13,066 bases of DNA from Colivicinus sp963607765 (GTDB lineage: Bacteria; Bacillota_I; Bacilli_A; Erysipelotrichales; Erysipelotrichaceae). This document shows positions 6,692-13,066 of this stretch, piece after piece. Below the pieces are notes generated by a model. It was not told the origin of the DNA. It did not search any database and worked only from the letters and a program-made list of their open reading frames with translations. Position numbers and translations under genes: made by a program. The DNA lies in contig CAVDDT010000041.1 in NCBI GenBank assembly GCA_963607765.1, forward strand, positions 1-13,066, in the 5' to 3' direction. Numbering within the stretch: position 1 is the stretch's first letter; every line of letters starts with the position of its first letter.

Positions 6692-6738
6692 TTTTAAATC
6701 CTTTCTAAGATATATGTTTATATATCTTTTACACTTTT

Positions 6739-6747
6739 AATATAACA
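6739..6747 (-). promoter_or_regulatory. Extended -10 promoter for the small RNA
   Basis: On the minus strand TGTTATATT reads as an extended -10 element (TG, one base, TATATT at 6744-6739). No good -35 exists: TATTCA at 16-bp spacing matches 3 of 6. The predicted start is near 6732, just before the first hairpin. Confidence 0.5.
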
Positions 6748-6828
6748 TTCTGTTTAAAAATGAATAGTCTATTTTTATATTTTTTTCTGTGAGATAATAA
6801 ATATGTTGGGGTATAAAACAATAATTAA

Positions 6829-8082
6829 TTACTTATTCTCATAGATTGGATGCTTTTTGCATAAGGCAACAACACGATTTCTAATCTCATCTTGTTTTGT
6901 ATCATAATTTACTACTGTTTCATAAATTAGTTCAGCTATCTCTGGCATATCTTCTTCTTTAAAACCTCTTGAAGTGATTGCGGCTGTTCCAATTCTTACG
7001 CCACTTGTGACAAATGGACTTCTTGGATCATTTGGAATAGCATTTTTATTTAAGGCGATATAGACACTATCACATCTACTTTGTAGTTCCTTGCCGGTGA
7101 TGTCTAAATTAGTAAGGTCTAATAATAGTAAGTGATTGTCTGTTCCACCGGTTACTAGTTTAAATCCTTTTTCTTTTAAAGAAGATGCTAGTGCACTACA
7201 GTTTTTAATGATTTGTGTCTGATATTCTTTAAAACTGGGATCTAATGCTTCCTTGAAACATACAGCTTTACCAGCAATTACATGCTCAAGTGGTCCACCT
7301 TGGGTTCCAGGGAAGATTGCTTTATTGAAATTAAATTTTGCGTTTACTTCATCACTTGATAAGATAACGCCGCCTCTTGGTCCTCTTAGTGTTTTATGTG
7401 TTGTTGTAGTAACAACATGAGCGTATGGAAAAGGTGATGGATGCAGTCCAGTGGCAACAAGTCCAGCAATATGGGCCATATCTACCATTAAGTAGGCTCC
7501 TACTTCATCGGCTATTTCTCTAAATTTTTTAAAGTCAATTATTCTAGGGTATGCGCTAGCTCCAGCAATAATTAGTTTTGGCTTACATTCTTTGGCTATT
7601 CTTAATACTTCATCATAGTCAATGAAGCCTTCATCATTTACACCATATGGCACAGCATTAAAGTATGTTCCAGAGAAATTAACTGGACTGCCATGAGTAA
7701 GATGACCTCCTGTATCTAGGCTCATGCCCATAAATGTATCTTTTGGCTTTAACATCGCAAAGAAGACGGCCATATTTGCTTGAGCACCAGAATGCGGTTG
7801 AACATTAGCATATTCACATCCAAATAGTTTCTTTACTCTTTCAATAGCTAAGTTTTCAATGATATCAACGTTTTCACATCCACCATAGTATCTTTTGCCA
7901 GGATATCCTTCTGCATATTTATTAGTTAATACAGAGCCCATGGCATATAGCACACTAGGTGATACGATGTTTTCGGAAGCAATTAGTTCAATATTACGAT
8001 TTTGTCTTTCGTATTCATCTTTAATTGCCTTACCAACTTCTTGATCCTCTTGATATAGAAGATCCATCATTTCCTCTAACAT
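6829..8082 (-). CDS. glyA: Serine hydroxymethyltransferase
   Basis: A 417-residue PLP enzyme that interconverts serine plus tetrahydrofolate and glycine plus 5,10-methylene-tetrahydrofolate, the main source of one-carbon units. It is cytosolic. Family landmarks are ELIASENIVS (residues 32-41), NKYAEGYPGKRYYGG (54-68), the PHSGAQAN cofactor loop (96-103), VDMAHIAG (200-207, with Asp201 and His204) and the PLP-binding Lys230 in TTTTHKTLRGPRGG. The length matches bacterial GlyA (about 410-420). An AGGAGG site lies 4-5 bases before the ATG and overlaps the stop codon of the upstream yitT-like gene (TAAGGAGG), so the two are translationally linked. I see no strong terminator between glyA and the small-RNA promoter, and no glycine riboswitch upstream. 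Confidence 0.97.
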   Translation of the reverse strand: MLEEMMDLLYQEDQEVGKAIKDEYERQNRNIELIASENIVSPSVLYAMGSVLTNKYAEGYPGKRYYGGCENVDIIENLAIERVKKLFGCEYANVQPHSGAQANMAVFFAMLKPKDTFMGMSLDTGGHLTHGSPVNFSGTYFNAVPYGVNDEGFIDYDEVLRIAKECKPKLIIAGASAYPRIIDFKKFREIADEVGAYLMVDMAHIAGLVATGLHPSPFPYAHVVTTTTHKTLRGPRGGVILSSDEVNAKFNFNKAIFPGTQGGPLEHVIAGKAVCFKEALDPSFKEYQTQIIKNCSALASSLKEKGFKLVTGGTDNHLLLLDLTNLDITGKELQSRCDSVYIALNKNAIPNDPRSPFVTSGVRIGTAAITSRGFKEEDMPEIAELIYETVVNYDTKQDEIRNRVVALCKKHPIYENK

Positions 8083-8091
8083 AATGCCTCC

Positions 8092-8937
8092 TTATTTGTA
8101 AGTTAATTTAAAGCCTTCACCATGTACACTTTGTACAGAATTAGTAATCACAAAAGCGTTTTTATCATATTGCTCTAAGATATCTAATAAAGTAGAATAT
8201 TCTCTTTTATCGATGATGACCATAAGCATCTTGTGTTGTTTCATGGTATATCCACCTTGGATATCCATTACAGTAACACCTCTATCTAATTGTTTTAGAA
8301 TTTCACTATTAATTTTTTCCCATTCACTGGAAATGATTTGAACAGATAAACTATCTGAACCATGGGCTACTTCTATCTTGCCAATTAGTATTGAAGATAA
8401 CACTACTGAAATTAATCCGTTTAATAATGATTCAATTGGATAATTTAATAAGCCTAGTAAACTAGTTAATCCATCAGTAATTAGAATAAGTGTACTTGTT
8501 TCAATACCTGTATAGTGATTTATCACAAGAGGTGGAATATCCATGCCTCCAGTTGATGCGCCACATCTTAAAACAATTCCTATTCCTACTCCCGAGAAGA
8601 CCCCAGAATAAATACTAGCCAATAGAGGTGATATATCTAGCGTTACTGGGAATAGTCCTAATAAAGATATGAATACTGGGTAAATAATTGATGAAATAAA
8701 TGTTTTTATTGCGAACTCTTTTCCTAGAATTATCCATCCCACTATAAATAGTCCTACTACAAGAATGTCAATAATTATTTCTTTACTTAATGGAACAAAT
8801 GGTGATAGTGCTACAGCTAGACCAGCCACTCCTCCAGTTAGAATATCAAATGGTAGTATAAAGTATTTAACTCCTACAGCAATCAAGAAGTTACCGAAAC
8901 ATATAATTAGAAACTCTTTTAAATATTTTTTACTCAT
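8092..8937 (-). CDS. YitT family membrane protein
   Basis: A 281-residue protein of the YitT family, the usual length. The N-terminal two thirds contains five to six membrane helices (roughly residues 8-30, 52-72, 80-100, 108-128, 150-190) with the conserved segments LPFDILTGGVAGLA and GIVLRCGASTGGMDI. The C-terminal cytoplasmic DUF2179 domain (about residues 218-278) contains RGVTVMDIQGGYT and KMLMVIIDKREY. The transport or signalling function of this family is poorly established, so none is assigned. It is the first gene of an operon with glyA, 9 bases apart. There is no Shine-Dalgarno site before the ATG, and the predicted promoter puts the transcription start at or next to the start codon, suggesting a leaderless message. 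Confidence 0.9.
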   Translation of the reverse strand: MSKKYLKEFLIICFGNFLIAVGVKYFILPFDILTGGVAGLAVALSPFVPLSKEIIIDILVVGLFIVGWIILGKEFAIKTFISSIIYPVFISLLGLFPVTLDISPLLASIYSGVFSGVGIGIVLRCGASTGGMDIPPLVINHYTGIETSTLILITDGLTSLLGLLNYPIESLLNGLISVVLSSILIGKIEVAHGSDSLSVQIISSEWEKINSEILKQLDRGVTVMDIQGGYTMKQHKMLMVIIDKREYSTLLDILEQYDKNAFVITNSVQSVHGEGFKLTYK

Positions 8938-8943
8938 GAGACT

Positions 8944-8972
8944 ATTTTACAATTTTAAGTATGTAACAACAA
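8944..8972 (-). promoter_or_regulatory. Promoter of the yitT-glyA operon
   Basis: Minus strand: -35 TTGTTG (8972-8967), 17-bp spacer, -10 TAAAAT (8949-8944). The expected transcription start, about 7 bases on, falls at 8937-8938, the first base of the ATG. Just upstream an 8-bp inverted repeat CTATTTTA/TAAAATAG (8974-8981 and 8992-8999) with a 10-base spacer could be an operator. Confidence 0.55.
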
Positions 8973-9023
8973 ACTATTTTATTGGTAATAGTAAAATAGC
9001 CCAATCTTTCATGATAACATTAA

Positions 9024-9061
9024 AAAATATTTAGTATGTCCGAATAAACGGACATACTAAA
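9024..9061 (-). terminator. 13-bp perfect hairpin followed by a T-rich run on the minus strand
   Basis: TTTAGTATGTCCG (9030-9042) and its exact complement (9049-9061) flank an AATAAA loop. Reading leftward, the stem is followed by TATTTTTT, the order expected of an intrinsic terminator. On the plus strand no T-run follows. It lies between the tracrRNA and the yitT promoter and could insulate the operon from tracrRNA read-through. An operator palindrome is the alternative. Confidence 0.6.
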
Positions 9062-9126
9062 ATTATTTATGTAATATAATGAATGTAAATCTAGATATTA
9101 TAAAAAGTCTTGGATTAGGGGATATA

Positions 9127-9216
9127 ATGAGTAAAAAGAAATTATGTATAGAAAAGCAAAATAAAAAACTCTCCGTCGAGAGTTCTAATATCACACACTG
9201 TGATTTCGGAATTTAA
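9127..9216 (+). CDS. Possible 29-codon reading frame, antisense to the tracrRNA 3' half
   Basis: ATG at 9127 follows AGGGGA (9117-9122) at 4-base spacing and the frame runs to TAA at 9214-9216. The encoded peptide begins MSKKKLCIEKQNKK and is basic at its N-terminus. It resembles nothing I know. Its second half is the complement of the tracrRNA hairpins, so the codons there are constrained by RNA structure and the frame is quite likely accidental. Confidence 0.15.
   Translation: MSKKKLCIEKQNKKLSVESSNITHCDFGI
9163..9184 (-). terminator. Intrinsic terminator of the tracrRNA
   Basis: On the minus strand AACTCTC (9184-9178), a GACG loop and GAGAGTT (9173-9167) are followed by TTTT (9166-9163), giving six consecutive T residues with the last two of the stem. 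The plus strand lacks a T-run after the stem. Confidence 0.88.
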
Positions 9217-9229
9217 CCGATAATTTCGT

Positions 9230-9250
9230 TTAAAGTTCATTGAACTTTAA
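9230..9250. repeat. Near-perfect 21-base palindrome in the anti-repeat region
   Basis: TTAAAGTTCA (9230-9239) and TGAACTTTAA (9241-9250) are exact inverted arms around a single base. The palindrome lies inside the predicted tracrRNA between its 5' end and the nexus hairpin. Confidence 0.9.
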
Positions 9251-9275
9251 CTTATTTGAAATCCTGTGTATCTAT

Positions 9276-9304
9276 TTTATACAACACATAAAAATTTAAG
9301 TCAA
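9276..9304 (-). promoter_or_regulatory. tracrRNA promoter
   Basis: Minus strand: -35 TTGACT (9304-9299), exactly 17-bp spacer, -10 TATAAA (9281-9276). Five of six bases match in both hexamers. The predicted start is near 9269. The -35 directly abuts the possible cas9 -10. Confidence 0.85.
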
Positions 9305-9320
9305 TATAAAAAGTGAGGGA
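9305..9320 (+). promoter_or_regulatory. Possible cas9 -10 element and ribosome binding site
   Basis: TATAAA at 9305-9310 is a fair -10, but the -35 position at 17 bp (CAACAC, 9282-9287) is poor. GAGGGA at 9315-9320 is a good Shine-Dalgarno site 6 bases before ATG 9327 and supports that start. If this -10 is used, the leader would be only about 10 bases. Confidence 0.35.
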
Positions 9321-9326
9321 AAAGAA

Positions 9327-12300
9327 ATGAAAGTAAATGGCAAGAAAAACAAAAACAATGAAAGAGTTTCTGACTATTTTATTGGAATTGATGGTGGAAC
9401 GGATTCTGCAGGTTGGGCTGTGACTTCGTGTGATTATGATTTGCTTAAGTTTAAGGGCAAAGATATGTGGGGTGCTAGACTTTTTGACGCGGCAAAAACC
9501 TCTCAGGGTAGAAGAATTGCTAGAACATCTAGACGTAGGCTTCAAAGGAGGAAGGCTAGGTTAAATTATCTAGAATCTTTATTTAATGATGAGATAGCTA
9601 AAATAGATCCAAACTTTTTTAGAAGATTAAAAGAAAGTAGATTATGGATGGAAGATAAAACGGATAAGAGTTGTCCATATTCTTTGTTTAATGATAAAAG
9701 CTACAACGACAAGGATTATTTAAAAGAGTATCCAACTATTTATCATTTAAGAAGTGAATTAATAAATAATCCTGAGCCGCATGACATTCGTTTAGTATAT
9801 TTAGCTATTCACCATATTATGAAAAATAGAGGAAACTTTCTTTATGCATTAGATGATGAAGTATCAACCATAAAATTATCTGATAGCTTAAATGAATTGA
9901 CAGAATGTTTAAAGGATTTTTCAATAAATTTTGAGCCTTCTAATATGGAAGAATTCAAAAAAATTCTTATATCAAATGCAACCATAACAGACAAAAAAGA
10001 ACAAATTGTTAAAGCGTACGGCATTATAAGCAAGCAAGAAGATGATGAACTTGATTTAGCAAGCTTTTTGCAACTTTTATGTGGAGCCTCTGTTTCACTA
10101 GAAAAATTATTTAATGATAAGAATTTAAAGGAACTGAAGTCAATCTCATTAGGTAGCAATATTGAAGAAAAATATGATGAATTAAGTGCAGCATTAAATG
10201 AAAAAATGGAAATAATTTATAGTGCTAAATCTGTTTTTGATGTTTCTTCTTTCGAAAGAATACTGGGGGATTGCAAATACATAAGCGATGCAAAAATAAA
10301 ACTATATGAGAAAAATAAGAAAGATATAGCTTTGCTAAGAAAATACGTAGAAGATAATTGCGTTGAAAATTTAGATTTATTCTTTAGAAAAGATGGAAAG
10401 TTGAATATATATAAAAATCCAAGCGATAAACAAAAAGAAAAAGAAATTTTAGATAAATTTTATACAAATGCAAAAAATAAATTGAACGGAATGAAGGATT
10501 CAGATAATGAAGACTATAGAAGAATATATAAAGAATTAGAGGATAAAATATTTTTTATTAAATTAAGAAGCTCTGAAAACGGAGTAATTCCTTATCAATT
10601 ATATTTGGCTGAATTAAAGAAAATTTTAAAAAATGCAGAAAATTATTTACCGTTTTTAAAAGAAAAGAATGATAACGAAATAAACTTGACGATTAGCGAG
10701 AAAATAATCAATTTATTCGAATTTAAAATTCCATATTACGTAGGACCATTAAATGAAGATGCAAAGCATACTGCTGTTGTTAGAAAAGAATCTGGTAAAG
10801 TTACTCCTTGGAACTTTGAAGAAAAAGTAGATAAAGAACAAAGCGCCGTTAAATTTATGGAAAATTTAGTTGGCAGGTGCACTTACACAGGAGATTTGGT
10901 GCTGCCGATGGATTCTTTGTTGTATTCAGAATACTGTGTTTTGAATGAAATAAATAAATTAAAAATAAATGGTGTATTAATCGAATCTCAATGTAAGACT
11001 AAACTATTTGAGGACTTGTTTAAAAAGAGAAAAAGCACTGTTACAAAAAAATCAATTCAGGAGTATTTGGTTTCAAATGGATTTATTGAAACAAATGATG
11101 AAATTTCTGGTGTAGATGAAAAAATCAAAACAACCTTAAAGTCATACCATGATTTTAAAAAAATACATTCAAGTTTATCAAATGATGAAATAGAGAAAAT
11201 AATTGAAAGAATTATTGTTTTTGGTGACGACAAAAAAATGCTAAAAAAATGGCTTAAAAATTCTTTCTCAAGTCTAAGCGAAGAAGATATAAACCAAATC
11301 GCAAAACTTAATTATAAAAAATGGGGACGCCTATCAAAAAAATTACTATCTGGTTTTTTGAGTGTAGATAAACAAACGGGCGAAGCAAAAACTATAATTC
11401 AAATGATGAGGGACACAAATTACAATCTCATGGAACTATTAAGTGAAAAGTTTGATTTTAGTAAAATGGCTTCAGATTATAAAAAAGATACATATGGGGT
11501 AAAAGAGAATGTAAATGATTTGCTATCAGATATGTATATCTCTCCGAGCGTTAGAAGAAGCATATTACAGTCATTAAAACTAGTCGATGAGATAGTGGAC
11601 ATTCAAAAATCTGCGCCTAAGAAAATATTTGTTGAAATGGCAAGAGGTGGTAATGGGAACGAGAAAACAAAATCTAGAAAGCAAAAACTTTTAGATTTAT
11701 ATAAATCTTGCAAGAAAGAAATAGAACAATATAACAATGATATTAAGGATCAGCTGAACAAAGAAACTGATGTTAGCTTGCAAAATGACAAATTATATTT
11801 GTATTACATTCAATTAGGTAGGTGCATGTATACCAATGAAAAAATAGATTTAAATAATTTGTTAAACCAAAATAGTGATTATGACATTGATCACATTATT
11901 CCAAAATCCAAAATATATGATGATAGCATCATCAACAATAAATGCCTTGTGTTAAAGAAAGCAAATCATATTAAGTCCGATAATTATCCTATAGATGATA
12001 AAACTAGAGAAAAAATGGGCTCATTTTGGAAATATCTTTTAGATAAAGAACTAATCAGCCAAGAAAAGTATCTAAGATTAGTGAGAAATACCGAACTTAC
12101 AGAGGATGAACTAAAATCGTTTATTAATAGACAATTGGTTGAAACTAGACAGTCTACAAAAGCATTTGCTACAATCTTGAAATTATTATACCCAAATACA
12201 AAAATAGTATATTCTAAGGCTGGAAATGTAACTGATTTTAGAAGACAATTTAGAATTTATAAGTTTAGAAACATAAACGATTTCCATCATGCGAAGGATG

Positions 12301-13066
12301 CTTATTTAAATATTGTGGTAGGAAATACCTGGGATACAAAATTTAGCTCTAATTTCTTTGCTAACTTTTATAGAAATGATGATGATAAATATAAATATAA
12401 TTTATCAAAAATATTTAATTTTAATGTTAATAATGCTTGGACCGCTTTTGATAAAGACGAATTTAAAAAATTTGAAGAAATTCAGAAAAATACTGGTGAA
12501 ATTAAATATGATTTATTAACAGGAACCATCGAAAAAGTGTATAAAAATGTCTTTAAGAATACCCCAATCATTACAGTTGCGCCATATCAACAAAAAGGAG
12601 AGCTTTTCGATTTAACAATTTTGAAGAAGGGCTCGGGCCAACTAGAAATCAAAAATAACAAGAAAGTAAAATTAGATATAAAAAAATACGGTGGTTACAA
12701 TAAGATTACTGGAACGTATTTTTGCTTAGTTGAATATACTGATAAGAAAAAGGTTGTGAGAGGAATTAAACCGGTATACCTTTACAAAGAAAAAGAATTT
12801 TTAAAAAATCCCGAAGAATATTGTCAAGAAACATTAGGCCTTCAAAACTCTAAAGTTATTGTCAAGAAAATATTAATGAAATCATTATTTGAAATAAATG
12901 GCACAAGAGTGATAGTTAATTCGAGATCAACCTCTAAAACTGGTGAACAGCTCGTTTTGGGAACGTCAGTTCAACTAATAATGGATGATGCCCACGCAAT
13001 GTACTGCAAAAATATTGAAAAAAAATTAACTAATAAAAATGGTGTTTTATACAATGAAAAAGATTT
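9327..13066 (+). CDS. cas9: CRISPR-associated endonuclease Cas9 (3' end missing), II-A-like
   Basis: I followed the frame to the window edge: 1246 codons, no stop. Cas9 is the RNA-guided DNA endonuclease of type II CRISPR immunity. RuvC-I is IGIDGGTDSAGWAV with catalytic Asp22. The Arg-rich bridge helix follows (about residues 60-95, QGRRIARTSRRRLQRRKAR). The REC lobe spans roughly 96-720 and contains IPYYVGPL and TPWNFEE. RuvC-II is IFVEMARGG with Glu770. The HNH domain has DYDIDHIIPKS with Asp855 and His856, and Asn880 downstream. RuvC-III is FHHAKDAYLNIVVG with His988 and Asp991. All catalytic residues are present, so the visible part looks active. Near 1110-1125 the KKYGGYNK motif marks the start of a PAM-interacting region of the S. 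pyogenes kind. By comparison with the 1368-residue S. pyogenes Cas9, about 100 residues are missing. From about 9840 the gene is visibly richer in AAA and AAT codons than neighbouring genes, in keeping with horizontal acquisition. Confidence 0.97.
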   Translation, partial: MKVNGKKNKNNERVSDYFIGIDGGTDSAGWAVTSCDYDLLKFKGKDMWGARLFDAAKTSQGRRIARTSRRRLQRRKARLNYLESLFNDEIAKIDPNFFRRLKESRLWMEDKTDKSCPYSLFNDKSYNDKDYLKEYPTIYHLRSELINNPEPHDIRLVYLAIHHIMKNRGNFLYALDDEVSTIKLSDSLNELTECLKDFSINFEPSNMEEFKKILISNATITDKKEQIVKAYGIISKQEDDELDLASFLQLLCGASVSLEKLFNDKNLKELKSISLGSNIEEKYDELSAALNEKMEIIYSAKSVFDVSSFERILGDCKYISDAKIKLYEKNKKDIALLRKYVEDNCVENLDLFFRKDGKLNIYKNPSDKQKEKEILDKFYTNAKNKLNGMKDSDNEDYRRIYKELEDKIFFIKLRSSENGVIPYQLYLAELKKILKNAENYLPFLKEKNDNEINLTISEKIINLFEFKIPYYVGPLNEDAKHTAVVRKESGKVTPWNFEEKVDKEQSAVKFMENLVGRCTYTGDLVLPMDSLLYSEYCVLNEINKLKINGVLIESQCKTKLFEDLFKKRKSTVTKKSIQEYLVSNGFIETNDEISGVDEKIKTTLKSYHDFKKIHSSLSNDEIEKIIERIIVFGDDKKMLKKWLKNSFSSLSEEDINQIAKLNYKKWGRLSKKLLSGFLSVDKQTGEAKTIIQMMRDTNYNLMELLSEKFDFSKMASDYKKDTYGVKENVNDLLSDMYISPSVRRSILQSLKLVDEIVDIQKSAPKKIFVEMARGGNGNEKTKSRKQKLLDLYKSCKKEIEQYNNDIKDQLNKETDVSLQNDKLYLYYIQLGRCMYTNEKIDLNNLLNQNSDYDIDHIIPKSKIYDDSIINNKCLVLKKANHIKSDNYPIDDKTREKMGSFWKYLLDKELISQEKYLRLVRNTELTEDELKSFINRQLVETRQSTKAFATILKLLYPNTKIVYSKAGNVTDFRRQFRIYKFRNINDFHHAKDAYLNIVVGNTWDTKFSSNFFANFYRNDDDKYKYNLSKIFNFNVNNAWTAFDKDEFKKFEEIQKNTGEIKYDLLTGTIEKVYKNVFKNTPIITVAPYQQKGELFDLTILKKGSGQLEIKNNKKVKLDIKKYGGYNKITGTYFCLVEYTDKKKVVRGIKPVYLYKEKEFLKNPEEYCQETLGLQNSKVIVKKILMKSLFEINGTRVIVNSRSTSKTGEQLVLGTSVQLIMDDAHAMYCKNIEKKLTNKNGVLYNEKD

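Larger units (their letters stand above)
6513..6732 (-). ncRNA. Candidate structured small RNA with a duplicated 18-base loop
   Basis: This gene-free stretch holds a chain of elements on the minus strand. In transcription order they are: (1) a perfect 8-bp AT hairpin (6728-6721/6714-6707) at the predicted 5' end; (2) repeat 1, where GGATTTAA/TTAAATCC (6701-6694/6665-6658) plus AAAT/ATTT enclose the loop; (3) CTCATTCAA/TTGGATGAG (6658-6650/6640-6632), whose loop contains AAGAGC able to pair with GCTCTT downstream (6619-6614), an H-type pseudoknot; (4) repeat 2, closed by a different stem (6606-6598/6577-6569, one A-A mismatch); (5) an AGTCCAT/ATGGACT hairpin (6568-6562/6556-6550); (6) the terminator. 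The shared loop ATGAAGGAGATTCTACTA is identical at 6691-6674 and 6598-6581. Two stems have G-U pairs that would be A-C mismatches on the plus strand, which supports minus-strand transcription. I do not recognise a known family. The alternative reading, two tiny reading frames, is described under findings. Confidence 0.6.
9161..9269 (-). ncRNA. tracrRNA of the adjacent type II CRISPR-Cas locus
   Basis: A short minus-strand transcription unit diverging from cas9, the position of tracrRNA in many type II-A loci. From the predicted start near 9269 the RNA contains, in order: a 5' segment and near-palindrome (9251-9228) that I take as the anti-repeat, ending in CTTTAAAC, which would pair with a repeat beginning GTTTAAAG; a small hairpin TCGG/CCGA (9220-9217/9209-9206) in the place of the nexus; a hairpin ATCACA/TGTGAT (9204-9199/9195-9190); and a terminal AACTCTC/GAGAGTT stem with a T-run. 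Length is about 108 nt, within the known range. The repeat array is not in the window, so the anti-repeat boundaries are inferred, but promoter, terminator, hairpin order and location agree. Confidence 0.85.

Noticed and set aside
6471..6828. Glycine or folate riboswitch, or T-box, linked to glyA
   Set aside because: The region is downstream of glyA, and I find no T-box AGGGUGG motif or glycine-riboswitch core in it or upstream of the yitT-glyA operon.
8083..8100. Seven-base match between the tracrRNA 5' segment (CAAATAA) and the glyA ribosome site, followed by GGAGG, which looks like a target with an NGG PAM
   Set aside because: Seven bases in AT-rich DNA is expected by chance, and the PAM of this Cas9 is unknown.
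8765..9034. Plus-strand 89-codon frame overlapping the yitT start
   Set aside because: Most of it is antisense to the YitT N-terminus and it ends in the intergenic hairpin; there is no recognisable protein.
9030..9262. CRISPR repeat array next to the tracrRNA
   Set aside because: There are no regularly spaced repeats anywhere in the window; only the single anti-repeat-like palindrome is present. The array must lie outside.
9252..9545. Minus-strand 97-codon frame over the tracrRNA promoter and cas9 start
   Set aside because: It is antisense to the RuvC-I and bridge-helix codons and covers a strong promoter. The frame at 9842-10159 is likewise a shadow of the Cas9 REC lobe.

Overview
The window is AT-rich DNA that uses the standard genetic code (tryptophan is TGG and TGA is not read through). 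Its genes have Shine-Dalgarno sites of the AAGGAGG type. The gene content (MiaA, the rpmG-secE-nusG cluster, a YitT-family protein, a soluble hybrid histidine kinase and a Streptococcus-like Cas9) points to a low-GC Bacillota, perhaps a gut or host-associated member of the Bacilli/Erysipelotrichia or Clostridia. Nothing in the window fixes the genus.

Layout. 1-2782 (+): the tail of a membrane protein, an ElaA-like acetyltransferase, an XRE-type membrane regulator with a zinc ribbon, an unrecognised secreted or anchored protein, and miaA. 2790-3797 (+): a clear sigma-A promoter followed by rpmG-secE-nusG and an intrinsic terminator. rpmG and secE are short genes (51 and 58 codons). 3855-6470 (+): a large cytosolic GAF-PAS-PAS hybrid histidine kinase/receiver protein. 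6471-6828: a gene-free stretch that I read as a minus-strand structured small RNA of about 220 nt. 8937-6829 (-): a yitT-like gene and glyA in an operon. 8938-9326: a gene-poor control region holding the yitT promoter, a 13-bp hairpin and a minus-strand tracrRNA with promoter and terminator. 9327-13066 (+): a cas9 gene, open to the window edge and missing its 3' end.

How the parts work together. The right end is the start of a type II CRISPR-Cas locus. A tracrRNA (about 9269 to 9161, minus strand) diverges from cas9, as in many type II-A loci, and the two promoters nearly abut. cas1, cas2, any csn2 and the repeat-spacer array must lie beyond 13066. The tracrRNA contains a 21-nt near-perfect palindrome at the probable anti-repeat, which may let it fold on itself. 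The rest is mostly core metabolism and translation: tRNA modification, ribosomal protein L33, the SecE translocon subunit, the NusG elongation factor and one-carbon metabolism through GlyA.

The least explained part of the window is 6513-6747. An identical 18-base sequence occurs twice, each copy enclosed by a stem of different sequence. A potential pseudoknot separates the copies, an extended -10 promoter precedes them and a terminator follows. Two stems contain G-U pairs that exist only on the minus strand, which supports a minus-strand RNA. I do not recognise it as a known family.
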